A stretch of DNA of 64,000 nucleotides from Bacillus sp. UNC438CL73TsuS30 (GCF_000482325.1 NZ_KI535297.1:352158-416157); one strand, 5' to 3'. Positions 50,433 through 60,180 are shown, counted from the first letter of the stretch. Notes: a model not told the origin generated them from the sequence alone. A program made the numbers and translations.

Positions 50433-51173
50433 TTATTTTGTGACAATAATCGGACCGTCTTTGGTAATAATTAGGGTGTGTTCATATTGGGCAACGCGGC
50501 TTTGTTCGGTTATATAGGTCCAGCCGTCACCCTTTTCGAGCACTTCCTCTTCATGTGTAGAGATAAATGGTTCAAACGCAATAACCATTCCTTCACGTAA
50601 CAAGCCACTCTCTGACGGTTCATAATAATTAAAAATATATTCAGGCTTCTCATGAATGGTCCGTCCAATTCCATGGCCCGTAAGGTTTTTGATCACGGTG
50701 AATCCTTGTTTTCTAGCCGTCTGATAGACTACTTTCCCCATACCATTTATTTTCGAACCCGGCTTTGCTTTTTTAAGCCCAGCTTCAAAAGCTTCTTGTG
50801 CCACTTCACAGATTCTTTTTAGCACAGGATCACCTTCTCCTACCACAATCGAGATGCCTGTATCGGCGAAATAACCGTTTTTGGAACCTGAAACATCAAT
50901 ATTGACGAGGTCCCCCTCTTGAATCACTCGATTTCCCGGTATACCATGGGCTACTTCTTCATTCACACTAATACAAGTATAGCCCGGAAAATCATATTCT
51001 CCTTTTGGTGCAGAAATGGCACCTTCTTTTTCAAAAAGTCCGCCGGCAATTTCGTCTAACTCTTTTGTCGTGATACCTGGTTTGGTTTTTTGGACTAACT
51101 CATCTCGAATAGCCGCACAAATTCGGCCGATTTCTTTTATGCCATTAATATCTTCTTCTGTTTTTACAATCAT
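50433..51173 (-). CDS. map: methionine aminopeptidase type I
   Basis: 246 aa. Removes N-terminal Met from new proteins. Metal ligands visible: Asp in VNIDVSG and YFADTG, His in NLTGHGIGRTIHEKP, Glu in AFEPFIST and YEHTLIITKDG. It stands alone, away from the ribosomal-protein cluster, like the second Bacillus enzyme (MapB/YflG), so it is probably a paralogue. Confidence 0.95.
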   Translation of the reverse strand: MIVKTEEDINGIKEIGRICAAIRDELVQKTKPGITTKELDEIAGGLFEKEGAISAPKGEYDFPGYTCISVNEEVAHGIPGNRVIQEGDLVNIDVSGSKNGYFADTGISIVVGEGDPVLKRICEVAQEAFEAGLKKAKPGSKINGMGKVVYQTARKQGFTVIKNLTGHGIGRTIHEKPEYIFNYYEPSESGLLREGMVIAFEPFISTHEEEVLEKGDGWTYITEQSRVAQYEHTLIITKDGPIIVTK

Positions 51174-51292
51174 GGTAAATCCCCATTCTTAATATTTTGT
51201 CATAAAATCTTTTATGTAATAAATTTTACCCGTAGTCTTTTAAAAATCCAAGTCCTAGTCGCGAATGGGCGGGCTTTCGATTAGCGGCAATT

Positions 51293-51325
51293 AAAAGCAG
51301 CCCAATTTAGCTAAAAAGGGCTGCA
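51293..51325 (-). terminator. terminator of yeeI
   Basis: GCAGCCC and GGGCTGC arms with a T-run on the minus strand. Confidence 0.75.
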
Positions 51326-51332
51326 TGACCAA

Positions 51333-52052
51333 TTATTCACCTAAATCAACGTTGTGGTACACTTGTCTTACATCTTCTAAATCTTCAAGTGCATCAATCA
51401 TCTTTTCGAATTTTGCTTGTCCATCTTCAGGAAGGGTAATTTCATTTTGTGCAAGCATGGTTAATTCAGCAACTGTAAATTCCGTAATGCCGGCATTTTT
51501 GAATGCTTCTTGAACAGCATGGAATTGGTCAGGCTCAGCATAAACAATGACCTGTTCCTCTTCTTCAATAATGTCACGAACATCCACATCGGCTTCCATC
51601 AAGATTTCAAGGACTTCTTCCTCTGTCTTCCCTTCAATTCCGAAAACAGCTGTGGCATCAAACATATAGGCAACAGAACCACTTACTCCCATATTACCGC
51701 CGTTTTTTCCGAAAGCAGCACGCACGTCAGAAGCAGTACGGTTTACGTTATTTGTTAACGCATCAACAATAACCATAGAACCATTTGGTCCAAATCCTTC
51801 ATACCGAAGCTCGTCATAGCTTTCCTCTGAACCACCCTTTGCTTTTTCAATCGCACGGTCAATAATATGTTTTGGTACACTGTATGTTTTCGCGCGTTCG
51901 AGTACAACTTTTAATGCTGTATTGGATTCAGGATCTGGTTCGCCCTGTCTTGCAGCTACATAAATTTCACGGCCAAACTTCGCATAAATACGGCTTGTAT
52001 TTGCATCTTTAGACGCTTTCTTTTCTTTAATATTATTCCACTTACGTCCCAT
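51333..52052 (-). CDS. yeeI: YebC/PmpR (TACO1) family protein, YeeI-like
   Basis: 239 aa from ATG 52052 (MGRKWNNIKEKKASKDANTS). YEGFGPNGSMVIVDALTNN and MGVSGSVAYMFD are family signatures. YebC-family proteins bind DNA or help ribosomes through polyproline stretches; the MGRKWNNIK start marks the YeeI rather than the YrbC subgroup. GGAAGA upstream. A longer start at 52076 is not supported. Confidence 0.92.
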   Translation of the reverse strand: MGRKWNNIKEKKASKDANTSRIYAKFGREIYVAARQGEPDPESNTALKVVLERAKTYSVPKHIIDRAIEKAKGGSEESYDELRYEGFGPNGSMVIVDALTNNVNRTASDVRAAFGKNGGNMGVSGSVAYMFDATAVFGIEGKTEEEVLEILMEADVDVRDIIEEEEQVIVYAEPDQFHAVQEAFKNAGITEFTVAELTMLAQNEITLPEDGQAKFEKMIDALEDLEDVRQVYHNVDLGE

Positions 52053-52253
52053 CGTCTTCCAACTCTCTTTCAACATTGAATCAACTGAAATAATTCACTA
52101 AATAATATTATCGTAAAATGGGCAATTTGTTAAGTGTCTACAGAATATCCTCCCGCCAAAAATCAATAAATGACTAAAAAATAGATAAATTTTTATAGGG
52201 TTATACCATTTTCTTCTCATAATGAAACGCATTGCACAACAAGCTTTTTAAAA

Positions 52254-52269
52254 TGTGATTTAAATCACA
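52254..52269 (+). promoter_or_regulatory. FNR-type box upstream of hemQ
   Basis: TGTGATTTAAATCACA, a perfect match to the Bacillus FNR consensus TGTGA-N6-TCACA; the palindrome extends to 18 bp (52253-52270). Centred about 29 nt before a possible -10 TATCAT (52291-52296), as for a class II activator site. Confidence 0.7.
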
Positions 52270-52281
52270 TCAAAATACAAT

Positions 52282-52300
52282 GAAAATGATTATCATTTGT
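52282..52300 (+). promoter_or_regulatory. Fur box upstream of hemQ
   Basis: GAAAATGATTATCATTTGT, containing the perfect 15-bp palindrome AAATGAT-T-ATCATTT; close to the GATAATGATTATCATTATC consensus. Overlaps the possible -10. Confidence 0.75.
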
Positions 52301-52336
52301 ATTAGAGAGATTGAAACCTATTTTGGAGTGATAATA

Positions 52337-53080
52337 ATGAATCAAGCAATGAAAACCATTGAGGGTTGGTATAGTTTACATGATTTCCGGAATATTGATT
52401 GGCCAAAATGGAAGGCTGCAACTGAAGCACAGCGCGAACAGGCATTAAGTGAATTTAAGGTTCTTTTAAGTAAATGGGAATTGGTCGAGGAAAATAAACA
52501 AGGCAGCCATACTGTTTATACGGTTGCAGGACAAAAGGCCGACCTAATGTTTATGATTCTCCGTCCTACAATGAAAGAAATAATTGAAGTGAAAACAGAA
52601 TTTAATAAAACATTGCTCTCAGATTACACCAAACCTGCTTATTCCTATGTTTCCGTTATCGAAAAAAGCAGTTACTCGCATATGGCGGCTAATCCATTTG
52701 AAGATCCTGATATGAGGGCAAAACTTTATCCTTCAATCCCAAAAACAGAATATATTTGCTTTTATCCAATGAGTAAACTTCGCGGTGAAAAAACGAACTG
52801 GTTTATGCTTCCTATGGAGGAACGGAAACGGTTAATGTTTGAACATATTGATACAGGAAAACCGTATTCGGAGCAAGTGAAACGGATAGTAACAGGTTCC
52901 GTTGGACTTGATGACTATGAATGGGGCGTTTCCCTATTTTGTGATGATGCCCTACAATTTAAAAAATTAATCTATGAAACAAGATTTGATGAGGTCAGCG
53001 CTGTTTACGGGATTTTCGGTTCCTTCTATATCGGTAATCTTTTAAGACAAGATCAAATCAATCAATTCTTTCAAATATAG
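52337..53080 (+). CDS. hemQ: coproheme decarboxylase (HemQ/ChdC)
   Basis: 247 aa, chlorite-dismutase-like fold. Turns coproheme III into heme b in the Gram-positive heme pathway using peroxide. GWYSLHDFRNIDW at the N-terminus, YSYVSVIEKSSY and FYPMSKLRGEKTNWF with the catalytic Tyr, and GSVGLDDYEWGVSLF are typical. ATG 52337 has TTGGAGTG upstream; the frame from 52280 would translate the Fur box. Preceded by FNR and Fur palindromes. Confidence 0.95.
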   Translation: MNQAMKTIEGWYSLHDFRNIDWPKWKAATEAQREQALSEFKVLLSKWELVEENKQGSHTVYTVAGQKADLMFMILRPTMKEIIEVKTEFNKTLLSDYTKPAYSYVSVIEKSSYSHMAANPFEDPDMRAKLYPSIPKTEYICFYPMSKLRGEKTNWFMLPMEERKRLMFEHIDTGKPYSEQVKRIVTGSVGLDDYEWGVSLFCDDALQFKKLIYETRFDEVSAVYGIFGSFYIGNLLRQDQINQFFQI

Positions 53081-53113
53081 GAAAAAGACGGTTACCCGCC
53101 CTCTTTTTTTCTC
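53081..53113 (+). terminator. probable hemQ terminator
   Basis: Imperfect AAAAAGACGG / CCGCCCTCTTTTT-type hairpin with a strong T-run. Confidence 0.5.
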
Positions 53114-53186
53114 TTTTCTAGCCAGTTATCTATTTCTGATGTGTTAAACTAAATTTATCCCAGAAATACAAGTGGAGGTAAATTTT

Positions 53187-54533
53187 ATGAATAACCTTGA
53201 CAAAAAAACACTAATCGCTCAACATCCACTGCTACAAAATTTAATAGCATTGGATGAAGTTTTTTGGGTCAATCCTCATCTTGAAACCGGTAAAAAAGGG
53301 ATTGAAAAAGCCCTGTTAACCAAGGATGATATTCGTGATGCAGAGGAAAGATTAAAACGATTTGCACCATACATTGCAAAGGTTTTCCCTGAAACGAACG
53401 CAACAGATGGTATTATTGAGTCTTCTTTAGTGAAGATTCCTTCGATGAAACAATACCTAGAACAAGCCAACCAGGAATCGATTGAAGGAGAATTATGGTT
53501 AAAATGTGACAGCCACCTTCCAATTTCCGGATCGATTAAAGCACGAGGTGGAATTTATGAGGTTTTAAAGCATGCGGAGAAATTGGCAATTGAGCATGGA
53601 TTATTAAAACTAGAGGATGACTATTCTATCATTGACAGTGATCAGTTTCGCACCTTTTTCTCAGGTTTTTCCATCGCAGTTGGCTCAACCGGAAATTTAG
53701 GTCTTAGTATTGGCATTATTAGCGCAAAACTAGGATTTCATGTTACGGTTCATATGTCAGCCGATGCGAAACAATGGAAAAAAGAACTTCTGCGCAGCAA
53801 AAATGTTAACGTAATTGAATATGAGGCAGATTATAGTAAAGCAGTTGAAGAAGGAAGATTTCAGGCAGAATCTGATCCGAACTGTTATTTCATCGATGAT
53901 GAAAATTCCCATGATTTATTTTTAGGATATGCTGTTGCTGCCTCTCGTTTAAAAAAACAACTAGAGGATTTAGCGGTAAGGGTAGATGAAAATCATCCGC
54001 TATTTGTTTACCTGCCATGCGGTGTTGGTGGCGGCCCTGGCGGTGTAGCCTTTGGATTAAAACAATTGTTTGGGGATCATGTCCATTGTTTCTTTGCCGA
54101 GCCCACACACTCCCCTTGTATGTTGCTTGGGTTGGTAACCGAACTTCACGATAAAATTTCTGTTCAGGATATAGGGATTGATAATTGTACAGATGCCGAT
54201 GGGTTGGCTGTTGGCAGGCCCTCCGGTTTTGTTGGGAAAACCATGGAGCCTTTTTTAAGTGGCTGTTATACCATCAGTGATGAGCAGCTTTACCAGCTTT
54301 TAAAAGAATTAGTGGACCAAGAAGAAATTTACTTAGAACCTTCCGCATTAGCAGGTATGGCGGGTCCGATCCAATTATTTAAAAAAGGTTCTGCTTATCT
54401 CACGAAACACAATTTAAAGGATAAGATGAAAAATGCATCCCATATTGTATGGGCAACTGGCGGAAGTATGGTACCGCAAGAAATGCTTGAGGTTTACTAT
54501 CAAAAAGGGCTTGAACGATCGTCTAAAAATTAA
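53187..54533 (+). CDS. dsdA: D-serine ammonia-lyase
   Basis: 448 aa, PLP-dependent fold-type II enzyme that converts D-serine to pyruvate and ammonia. PLP lysine in HLPISGSIKARGGIYEV; VGSTGNLGLSIGI; phosphate loop LPCGVGGGPGGVAFGL; TDADGLAVGRPS. ATG 53187 has GTGGAGGT upstream. No dsdC regulator or transporter is adjacent. It may detoxify D-serine or use it as a carbon or nitrogen source. Confidence 0.96.
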   Translation: MNNLDKKTLIAQHPLLQNLIALDEVFWVNPHLETGKKGIEKALLTKDDIRDAEERLKRFAPYIAKVFPETNATDGIIESSLVKIPSMKQYLEQANQESIEGELWLKCDSHLPISGSIKARGGIYEVLKHAEKLAIEHGLLKLEDDYSIIDSDQFRTFFSGFSIAVGSTGNLGLSIGIISAKLGFHVTVHMSADAKQWKKELLRSKNVNVIEYEADYSKAVEEGRFQAESDPNCYFIDDENSHDLFLGYAVAASRLKKQLEDLAVRVDENHPLFVYLPCGVGGGPGGVAFGLKQLFGDHVHCFFAEPTHSPCMLLGLVTELHDKISVQDIGIDNCTDADGLAVGRPSGFVGKTMEPFLSGCYTISDEQLYQLLKELVDQEEIYLEPSALAGMAGPIQLFKKGSAYLTKHNLKDKMKNASHIVWATGGSMVPQEMLEVYYQKGLERSSKN

Positions 54534-54631
54534 TTTTTAAAAAATTAGGCTACCATACTATAGGGTTTCGTTTTGAGGTGCTTTTCTTAAAAAACGTACA
54601 GAAACTACATTCGATTGGTAAATTAAATAGT

Positions 54632-54661
54632 TAAACTCGCCATAGTTGGCGAGTTTATTTA
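54632..54661 (+). terminator. dsdA terminator
   Basis: AAACTCGCC and GGCGAGTTT arms with an AT-rich tail. Confidence 0.7.
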
Positions 54662-54779
54662 TTAGGAATACAAAAACGTTATCGGAATGTATCCGATTGA
54701 GGTTCCCTTAAATTTTTGGGTAAAACCCACTCCTTTTTAAAAAAGATGTCTCGTCCTAATCTAGTAACTAGCAAAAGTA

Positions 54780-54975
54780 AAACATAAGCGAAGATTTTTC
54801 TGTTAAATGTAGAATGGAGCTCATTTCGGAGTAAATAAGGGAAGATTTTCCGATTAAGCAAAGAAAAATCCCCCATTTTCAAGTTTTTCGAGTAAATAGA
54901 CGAAAAATCTTCCTCTATTTAAAGCTTTTTTTATCAATATTTCTAATTAAGCGAAATTGTTCCGTCTATTTATCT
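54780..54975. repeat. cluster of four short imperfect-palindrome repeats
   Basis: Related units at 54784-54807, 54833-54858, 54892-54922 (inverted orientation) and 54945-54973, sharing a TAAGNGAAGATTTTTCNG-like core flanked by TTAA/AAATA. Each is itself partly palindromic. They lie in the 687-nt gene-free stretch 54534-55220, which otherwise shows only the dsdA terminator. Confidence 0.6.
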
Positions 54976-55220
54976 GATGGGTGCTTAACCTAATCCCCCA
55001 ACCTATAAACGGTGCTGCAAATGACAGAAGTTTTGACCTTATTTTTTAATGGTACAATACTTATTGTCCATTATTGCTATGTCAATGTTAATGAAATTTC
55101 GTAGAAACCTTGATAAATAAAGAAAAAGACGTATGCCAATTCATACGTCAATTCTTGTGCCTTTTAATCAGGATGCACCCCTTAACGGAACCCTTGAGTA
55201 TCCATACCCAATGTTTTTTA

Positions 55221-56606
55221 TCATTTTGTCGGTGATGCTTGATAGGCTGTTTCTGTTTCTTCTTCCGGTTCTAACTCTAATTCCTCGATGGCTACAGCAC
55301 GAGTATGAACGGTATGGTTCCATTCTCTCTGATTCTTTTTTAGAAACCCTAAAATCGTAACAGGAATCCAGGAGAGTCCAAAAATATAGGAAACAAAAAA
55401 CCAGTGAAGTTTTTTCCCTTTTTTCTCTAAAATCATTGCAAGGATTGGCAAGGATAAATAGGCCGCAATAAAGGTCCCGTAAATCCACCCATCAAAGATG
55501 ATCGACTTATCGACAACATCTCCTAAAAAGCCATCAACCTCATATACCCCTGTATACGAAAGAAAACCGGCAATTATCAAGATTAATGCCAAAATAGAGC
55601 GGGAAGGCATCACTAAGTAGATTGCAGAATCAATAAGCATGAACTTTCGTTTTTTTAACCCTTCGATTAGTAATGGGAGTGTATATCTTGTCATACAGTC
55701 AAAATGTCCCTGCATCCAGCGGATTCTCTGTCTAAATGATTGCTTAAAGCCAAGCGGCTTTTCATCATATAGTTTTGCATCGTGAGCCCAAGCGACTCTT
55801 TTTCCTGTTTTTAAAATATATCTTTGCGTAAATTCAAGATCTTCTGTTAAGGAAGTGGCCCCCCAGCCAATCTCTTTTAAAACTTTGGTGGTAACCGTAA
55901 CTCCTGTCCCGCCTAATTGGGCAGTCAAACCTAAATTCTCCCTGACCAATTGATAAATTCGATTCGTTGACCAGTACGCAAATGAATAGGATTTAGTTAC
56001 CCATGTGTCTTCAGGATTTTTAGAATCCAAGTAGGCTTGAACGACATCATGTCCTTCCATCAGCTTGGAGTTAATAATCTGTAAAAAATCCCTTCCGACC
56101 AGGTTATCGGCATCAAACATGACCACTGCATCATAGGAGGTTCCGTCCTCTTCAATCTCCCATAAGCGTTCGAACATCCACTCAAGCCCAAAGCCTTTTC
56201 CCTTGCGAGTCAGATCATGTCTTTCCATCGCCTTCACACCTGTAGCACGGACCGCAGATGCTGTGCCGTCTGAGCAATTATCACAAATAACATATACATC
56301 ATATAAGTCTTTCGGATAGTTTAAATTCTTTAAATTCTCACAAATTTGGCTGATTACATTTTCTTCATTGTGTGCTGCAACAAGGACTGCAAAGCTATTT
56401 TTAGGCTCCTTGATGACCGTCTTTTTAAATTTTCGAAGTCCTGCATAACTCATAAAGGTTTGATAGCCGACAAAAAATAGAGATATGGCCTGCACGGCTA
56501 ATAAAAAAAGGTAAATCCCGAACTCCGAAGCTTGACTCCAGCCATGTGTAAAAACACCATATCCAACCGTCAGCACTAAACAAATTGCCACTAAAATGAT
56601 AAACAT
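55221..56606 (-). CDS. membrane glycosyltransferase, family 2
   Basis: 461 aa. Two N-terminal helices, a cytoplasmic GT-A domain (FAVLVAAHNEENVI, MFDADNLVGRDF, TSLTEDLEFTQR and the QxxRW motif RQRIRWMQGH) and about four C-terminal helices. This layout fits processive polysaccharide synthases such as IcaA/HasA relatives or bacterial cellulose-like enzymes; the product cannot be named. Acidic C-terminal tail. Divergent from an LtaS-like gene, which suggests an envelope-polymer locus. Confidence 0.87.
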   Translation of the reverse strand: MFIILVAICLVLTVGYGVFTHGWSQASEFGIYLFLLAVQAISLFFVGYQTFMSYAGLRKFKKTVIKEPKNSFAVLVAAHNEENVISQICENLKNLNYPKDLYDVYVICDNCSDGTASAVRATGVKAMERHDLTRKGKGFGLEWMFERLWEIEEDGTSYDAVVMFDADNLVGRDFLQIINSKLMEGHDVVQAYLDSKNPEDTWVTKSYSFAYWSTNRIYQLVRENLGLTAQLGGTGVTVTTKVLKEIGWGATSLTEDLEFTQRYILKTGKRVAWAHDAKLYDEKPLGFKQSFRQRIRWMQGHFDCMTRYTLPLLIEGLKKRKFMLIDSAIYLVMPSRSILALILIIAGFLSYTGVYEVDGFLGDVVDKSIIFDGWIYGTFIAAYLSLPILAMILEKKGKKLHWFFVSYIFGLSWIPVTILGFLKKNQREWNHTVHTRAVAIEELELEPEEETETAYQASPTK

Positions 56607-56793
56607 AGTACACCTCAGCTTTAATGGGGTGTGTGTCTGTTACCCCTTTTCAATAAGGGTATCCATAAAGAGCGCTTTTAAAACGGAAGGTTTTAAAACT
56701 AAAACTGGTTTTTCGATTCTGGGGTTATATCCGGTATATGATTTTGGCAAGGATAGAAAAGGAACAATTAAAAATGATACTGGCAGGTGCAGG

Positions 56794-58620
56794 ATGAAAG
56801 AAAGAACTTCTCAACTCGGACTATTTGTGTTTTTATCGTTATTATTAAAATCACTTTATGTAAAGTATTCGATTATGGATGAGCTAAATATTGTTGGTTT
56901 TTTAACAGAAATGGCTTTTTTGTCCTTATTTATTATTACAGTGTCTTCTATTCGAAACAGGGTTTCAAGTATTTTGCTTTTGATCCTGAACTTTGGCTAT
57001 TCAGTACTTTGCTTAACTACCCTACTCTATTTTGATTACTATAACACCATTTTTACGTATAAATCTTTAGGAGAGATTGATCAGGTTGGAGAAATTTCTG
57101 ACAGTATTGTTGCACTATTCAAACTCCAATATATATGGTTATTTTTCGATTTTATTTTGCTTTGTTTTTGGCCAAAACTTAAGCGTATTTTACCATTTAG
57201 TCAATTACAACTAGGGCCAAAACTTTTCGGGTTAACCATTGCCTTTTTATTATTTTTTACCGGTACAAGCCTATTTTCTTCATCTAAAATCTTAAATGAA
57301 TTAAGTAAATATGAAAAATTAGGAATTATGGGCTATCAATTTTCCGAGGCGGCAAGTGAAATCCATTCTATTTTTTCAAATAAAGACATAAGCGCAGAAT
57401 CTTTACAAAATAATTGGCATAGGTCGGATACTGGTACTAGGAGACTTCATGGGATTGCAAAGGATAAAAATCTAATTATTGTTCAATTAGAATCGGTACA
57501 AAACTTTTTTATTAACTTAAAAATAAATGGCAAGGAGGTAACTCCTAATTTAAATAAGCTAGTAAAGAGCTCCTATTATTTTCCGCATTTTTACTCCCAA
57601 GTGGGAAAAGGTAATACATCAGATGCCGAATTTATTACCAATACATCGATCTATCCTTTAGGAGATGTGCCGATGTCTACTGCAATTGAAGGAAAAGCAG
57701 TGCCAAGTCTTCCTAAAATGCTTGAGAGAAATGGCTACCATACCGCTACCTTTCATGCCAATAGTGTTTCTTTTTGGAATCGAAATCAGCTCTATCAGTC
57801 ATTAGGTTTCAATGAATTTTACGACAAAAAGTATTTTGGTACAGACGATATCATTTCTTATGGTGTGTCAGATGAAGTTATGTACAAAAAAGTCATCGAA
57901 AAATTAGCGGGATTCAATCGAAATGGAGAAAAATTTTACGCAAATATTATCGCATTATCCAGTCATTTTCCCTTTAAGCTTCCTGATTCGAAACAGCCCG
58001 ATACGGTTCAATTACCAAAGGAATATGACAATTCCTTCGTAGGCTCCTATATTAAATCGGTTAGCTATGCGGATTATGCTTTCGGAAAATTTGTCGAGGA
58101 TTTGAAGCGAGAAGGTCTTTATAAGGACTCCGTAATCGTCATTTATGGTGACCATCAAGGACTGCAAATGAAAAGTGAACAGGATAAACAATTAGTTCAG
58201 CAAATTTTCGGGAGAAAATATGATTCTGTTTTAGACCATTTAAATATTCCTTTAATTGTGAAGGTTCCATCAGTGGAAAAAGCGAAGAAGATTCCTACTG
58301 TTGGTGGTCTGGTAGATATTTATCCAACCGTTGCGAATCTTTTGGGCCTCAATATTAGTAAACAAATTGTTTTTGGAAATGATTTGCTTAATGCAAGTAA
58401 GAATCAAATCGGAATTCGCTTTTATGCCCCGACGGGAACATTTGTGAACCAGTCTTATCGTTTTTCTCCTGGTAAAACCAATGATCAGGGGAAAATTTTA
58501 AGTATGAACGGACGAAAAGAAAGGACGGCACCGAATCGTGCCATAGAGGAAGAAAAAAAGATCATCGAATACATGAAACTCTCAGATCAATATGTTAAAT
58601 CACTGCCAAAACTGAAATGA
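56794..58620 (+). CDS. LtaS-type phosphoglycerol transferase (sulfatase fold)
   Basis: 608 aa from ATG 56794: five N-terminal membrane helices (to about 160), then an extracellular alkaline-phosphatase-like domain. The catalytic Thr is in GKGNTSDAEF (Thr275), the metal-site Glu in IVQLESVQNF and the Asp-His in IYGDHQGLQ. LtaS-family enzymes transfer glycerol-phosphate from phosphatidylglycerol to lipoteichoic acid. Which of several Bacillus paralogues this is cannot be said. The RBS is weak. Confidence 0.9.
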   Translation: MKERTSQLGLFVFLSLLLKSLYVKYSIMDELNIVGFLTEMAFLSLFIITVSSIRNRVSSILLLILNFGYSVLCLTTLLYFDYYNTIFTYKSLGEIDQVGEISDSIVALFKLQYIWLFFDFILLCFWPKLKRILPFSQLQLGPKLFGLTIAFLLFFTGTSLFSSSKILNELSKYEKLGIMGYQFSEAASEIHSIFSNKDISAESLQNNWHRSDTGTRRLHGIAKDKNLIIVQLESVQNFFINLKINGKEVTPNLNKLVKSSYYFPHFYSQVGKGNTSDAEFITNTSIYPLGDVPMSTAIEGKAVPSLPKMLERNGYHTATFHANSVSFWNRNQLYQSLGFNEFYDKKYFGTDDIISYGVSDEVMYKKVIEKLAGFNRNGEKFYANIIALSSHFPFKLPDSKQPDTVQLPKEYDNSFVGSYIKSVSYADYAFGKFVEDLKREGLYKDSVIVIYGDHQGLQMKSEQDKQLVQQIFGRKYDSVLDHLNIPLIVKVPSVEKAKKIPTVGGLVDIYPTVANLLGLNISKQIVFGNDLLNASKNQIGIRFYAPTGTFVNQSYRFSPGKTNDQGKILSMNGRKERTAPNRAIEEEKKIIEYMKLSDQYVKSLPKLK

Positions 58621-58626
58621 CTTGAG

Positions 58627-58667
58627 AACAAAAAAGGACAGAGACTTCCCCCTCCGTCCTTTTTTGC
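58627..58667. terminator. bidirectional terminator LtaS-like / ABC permease
   Basis: AAAAAAGGAC and GTCCTTTTTT arms with a short inner stem. Confidence 0.8.
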
Positions 58668-58670
58668 ATT

Positions 58671-59327
58671 CTATTTGATATCTAGACTCATACGATTCTC
58701 CATTTTTCTTAATAGGAAGGTAAAAATTAAAACTAGGACCAAATAGTAAAATCCAACAACTATATATGTTTGCAGCTGTTGGTAATTGGCTGCTGCTTCA
58801 CTTAACCCAGAACCCCATAAATCCGACATTCCCACATAGGCTACTAAAGAAGAATCTTTTAACCCAATGATAAATTGATTTCCAAGCGGCGGGATGGAAA
58901 ATTTAAATGCTTGCGGTAAAATAATCCTCCTCATGGTAAGGGGATAACTCATGCCTAGAGAACGTCCTGCTTCCATTTGACCGCTATCAACAGATTGAAT
59001 GGCACCTCGAAATATTTCAGCAATATAGGCCCCGTTATGAATGGCTAACGCTAAGGCCCCAGCCCAAAATTGCGAAAGTGTAACAACCGAAGCAATTCCG
59101 AAATATAGGATAGCAATTTGTACAATTAAAGGAGTTCCTCGAATTAATCCGATATATAGAGTTGCAAATTTATTTAACCATTTATTTGTAGATATTCTAA
59201 AAAATGCAAAAATTAGTCCGATGATACTTCCAATTAATAACGATGTAATGGTTAACCTCAAGGTTAGAAAGGCTGCTTTTGGAAAAACATCAAAGGTGTT
59301 TAAAAAAATATCAAAAATAATAATCAC
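58671..59327 (-). CDS. amino-acid ABC transporter permease
   Basis: 218 aa, HisM/GlnP-type permease with about five helices. LRLTITSLLIGSIIGLIFAF and GAYIAEIFRGAIQSVDSGQMEAG (EAA loop, shortened here to its first part) are characteristic of polar amino-acid uptake systems. Last gene of the ATPase-SBP-permease operon. The start is uncertain: the GTG at 59327 overlaps the AGGAAGG ribosome site, so a TTG slightly downstream is possible. Confidence 0.93.
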   Translation of the reverse strand: MIIIFDIFLNTFDVFPKAAFLTLRLTITSLLIGSIIGLIFAFFRISTNKWLNKFATLYIGLIRGTPLIVQIAILYFGIASVVTLSQFWAGALALAIHNGAYIAEIFRGAIQSVDSGQMEAGRSLGMSYPLTMRRIILPQAFKFSIPPLGNQFIIGLKDSSLVAYVGMSDLWGSGLSEAAANYQQLQTYIVVGFYYLVLVLIFTFLLRKMENRMSLDIK

Positions 59328-59341
59328 CTTCCTATCTTATT

Positions 59342-59373
59342 GAAAAGGGTGCGATTCAATCCACACCCTTACA
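59342..59373 (-). terminator. intercistronic hairpin between SBP and permease genes
   Basis: AAGGGTG and CACACCCTT-type arms with a short T-tail; likely a partial terminator or 3'-stabilising stem that favours binding-protein mRNA. Confidence 0.5.
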
Positions 59374-59379
59374 CTGCTC

Positions 59380-60159
59380 TTATTCTCCTAAGATATTACG
59401 TCCAAACCATTTATCGCTAATTTTTTCATAGGTTCCATCTTTTATGATTTCCTTTAAAGCCTTATTAAGTTTTTCCTTTAATTCCTTATCTTCTTTGCGT
59501 ACAGCAATGGCTTGGTCATCATGAGTTAACGGTTCTCCAATATCTTTTATTTTAATTGAACCTGCTTTGATAATTGGAAAGCCAACCATTTGATCGGTAA
59601 TCACCGCATCTAATCTGCCTGTCGGTAGATCCATAAGCGCAGTAATATCACTGTCATATTCTACAACATTCTTTTTATCGGTATAGGTTAATGCCAGGTC
59701 CTTATAGGTACTTGCTTTGACAACACCAATCTTCTTTCCTTTTAAATCAGAATCTGAATGAATGCTATTGTTATTTTCAGATACAAACATTTGTGCTCCT
59801 GAACGATAATACGTGTCAGTAAAATCAACTGATTTTTTTCTTTCGTCTGTTACTGTCATACTGCCAATAATTGCGTCATATTTTTTTGCTTGCAGTCCCT
59901 GTATGAGGGTTTCCCAAGGATTTGTGACAGGAACAGGTTTCATTCCCATTTTCTTAGCAAGCGCTTGTCCGATTTCTACATCGAAGCCTTGTAATTTGCC
60001 ATTTTCTTTGAAATTAAAAGGTTTGTACAATCCACTCATCGCGTAATGGAATTCTTTTTTCTTTGTTGAGTCAGTACTTGTTTTATTACTGCAGGCTGAG
60101 AGCATGAAAGCAGCAATAATAACTCCGATAAATAGACCCATTCCCCATTTCTTTTTCAT
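59380..60159 (-). CDS. amino-acid ABC transporter substrate-binding lipoprotein
   Basis: 259 aa from ATG 60159. Lipobox LSACS at about residues 20-24, then an SBP_bac_3 domain: GFDVEIGQALAKKMG, IGSMTVTDERKKSVDFTDTYY, GKKIGVVKAST and the acid-binding Arg/Asp sites. Binds a polar amino acid; the ligand is not predictable. Partner of the flanking ATPase and permease genes. Confidence 0.93.
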   Translation of the reverse strand: MKKKWGMGLFIGVIIAAFMLSACSNKTSTDSTKKKEFHYAMSGLYKPFNFKENGKLQGFDVEIGQALAKKMGMKPVPVTNPWETLIQGLQAKKYDAIIGSMTVTDERKKSVDFTDTYYRSGAQMFVSENNNSIHSDSDLKGKKIGVVKASTYKDLALTYTDKKNVVEYDSDITALMDLPTGRLDAVITDQMVGFPIIKAGSIKIKDIGEPLTHDDQAIAVRKEDKELKEKLNKALKEIIKDGTYEKISDKWFGRNILGE

Positions 60160-60180
60160 GATAATCCTCCTCATTATTTT

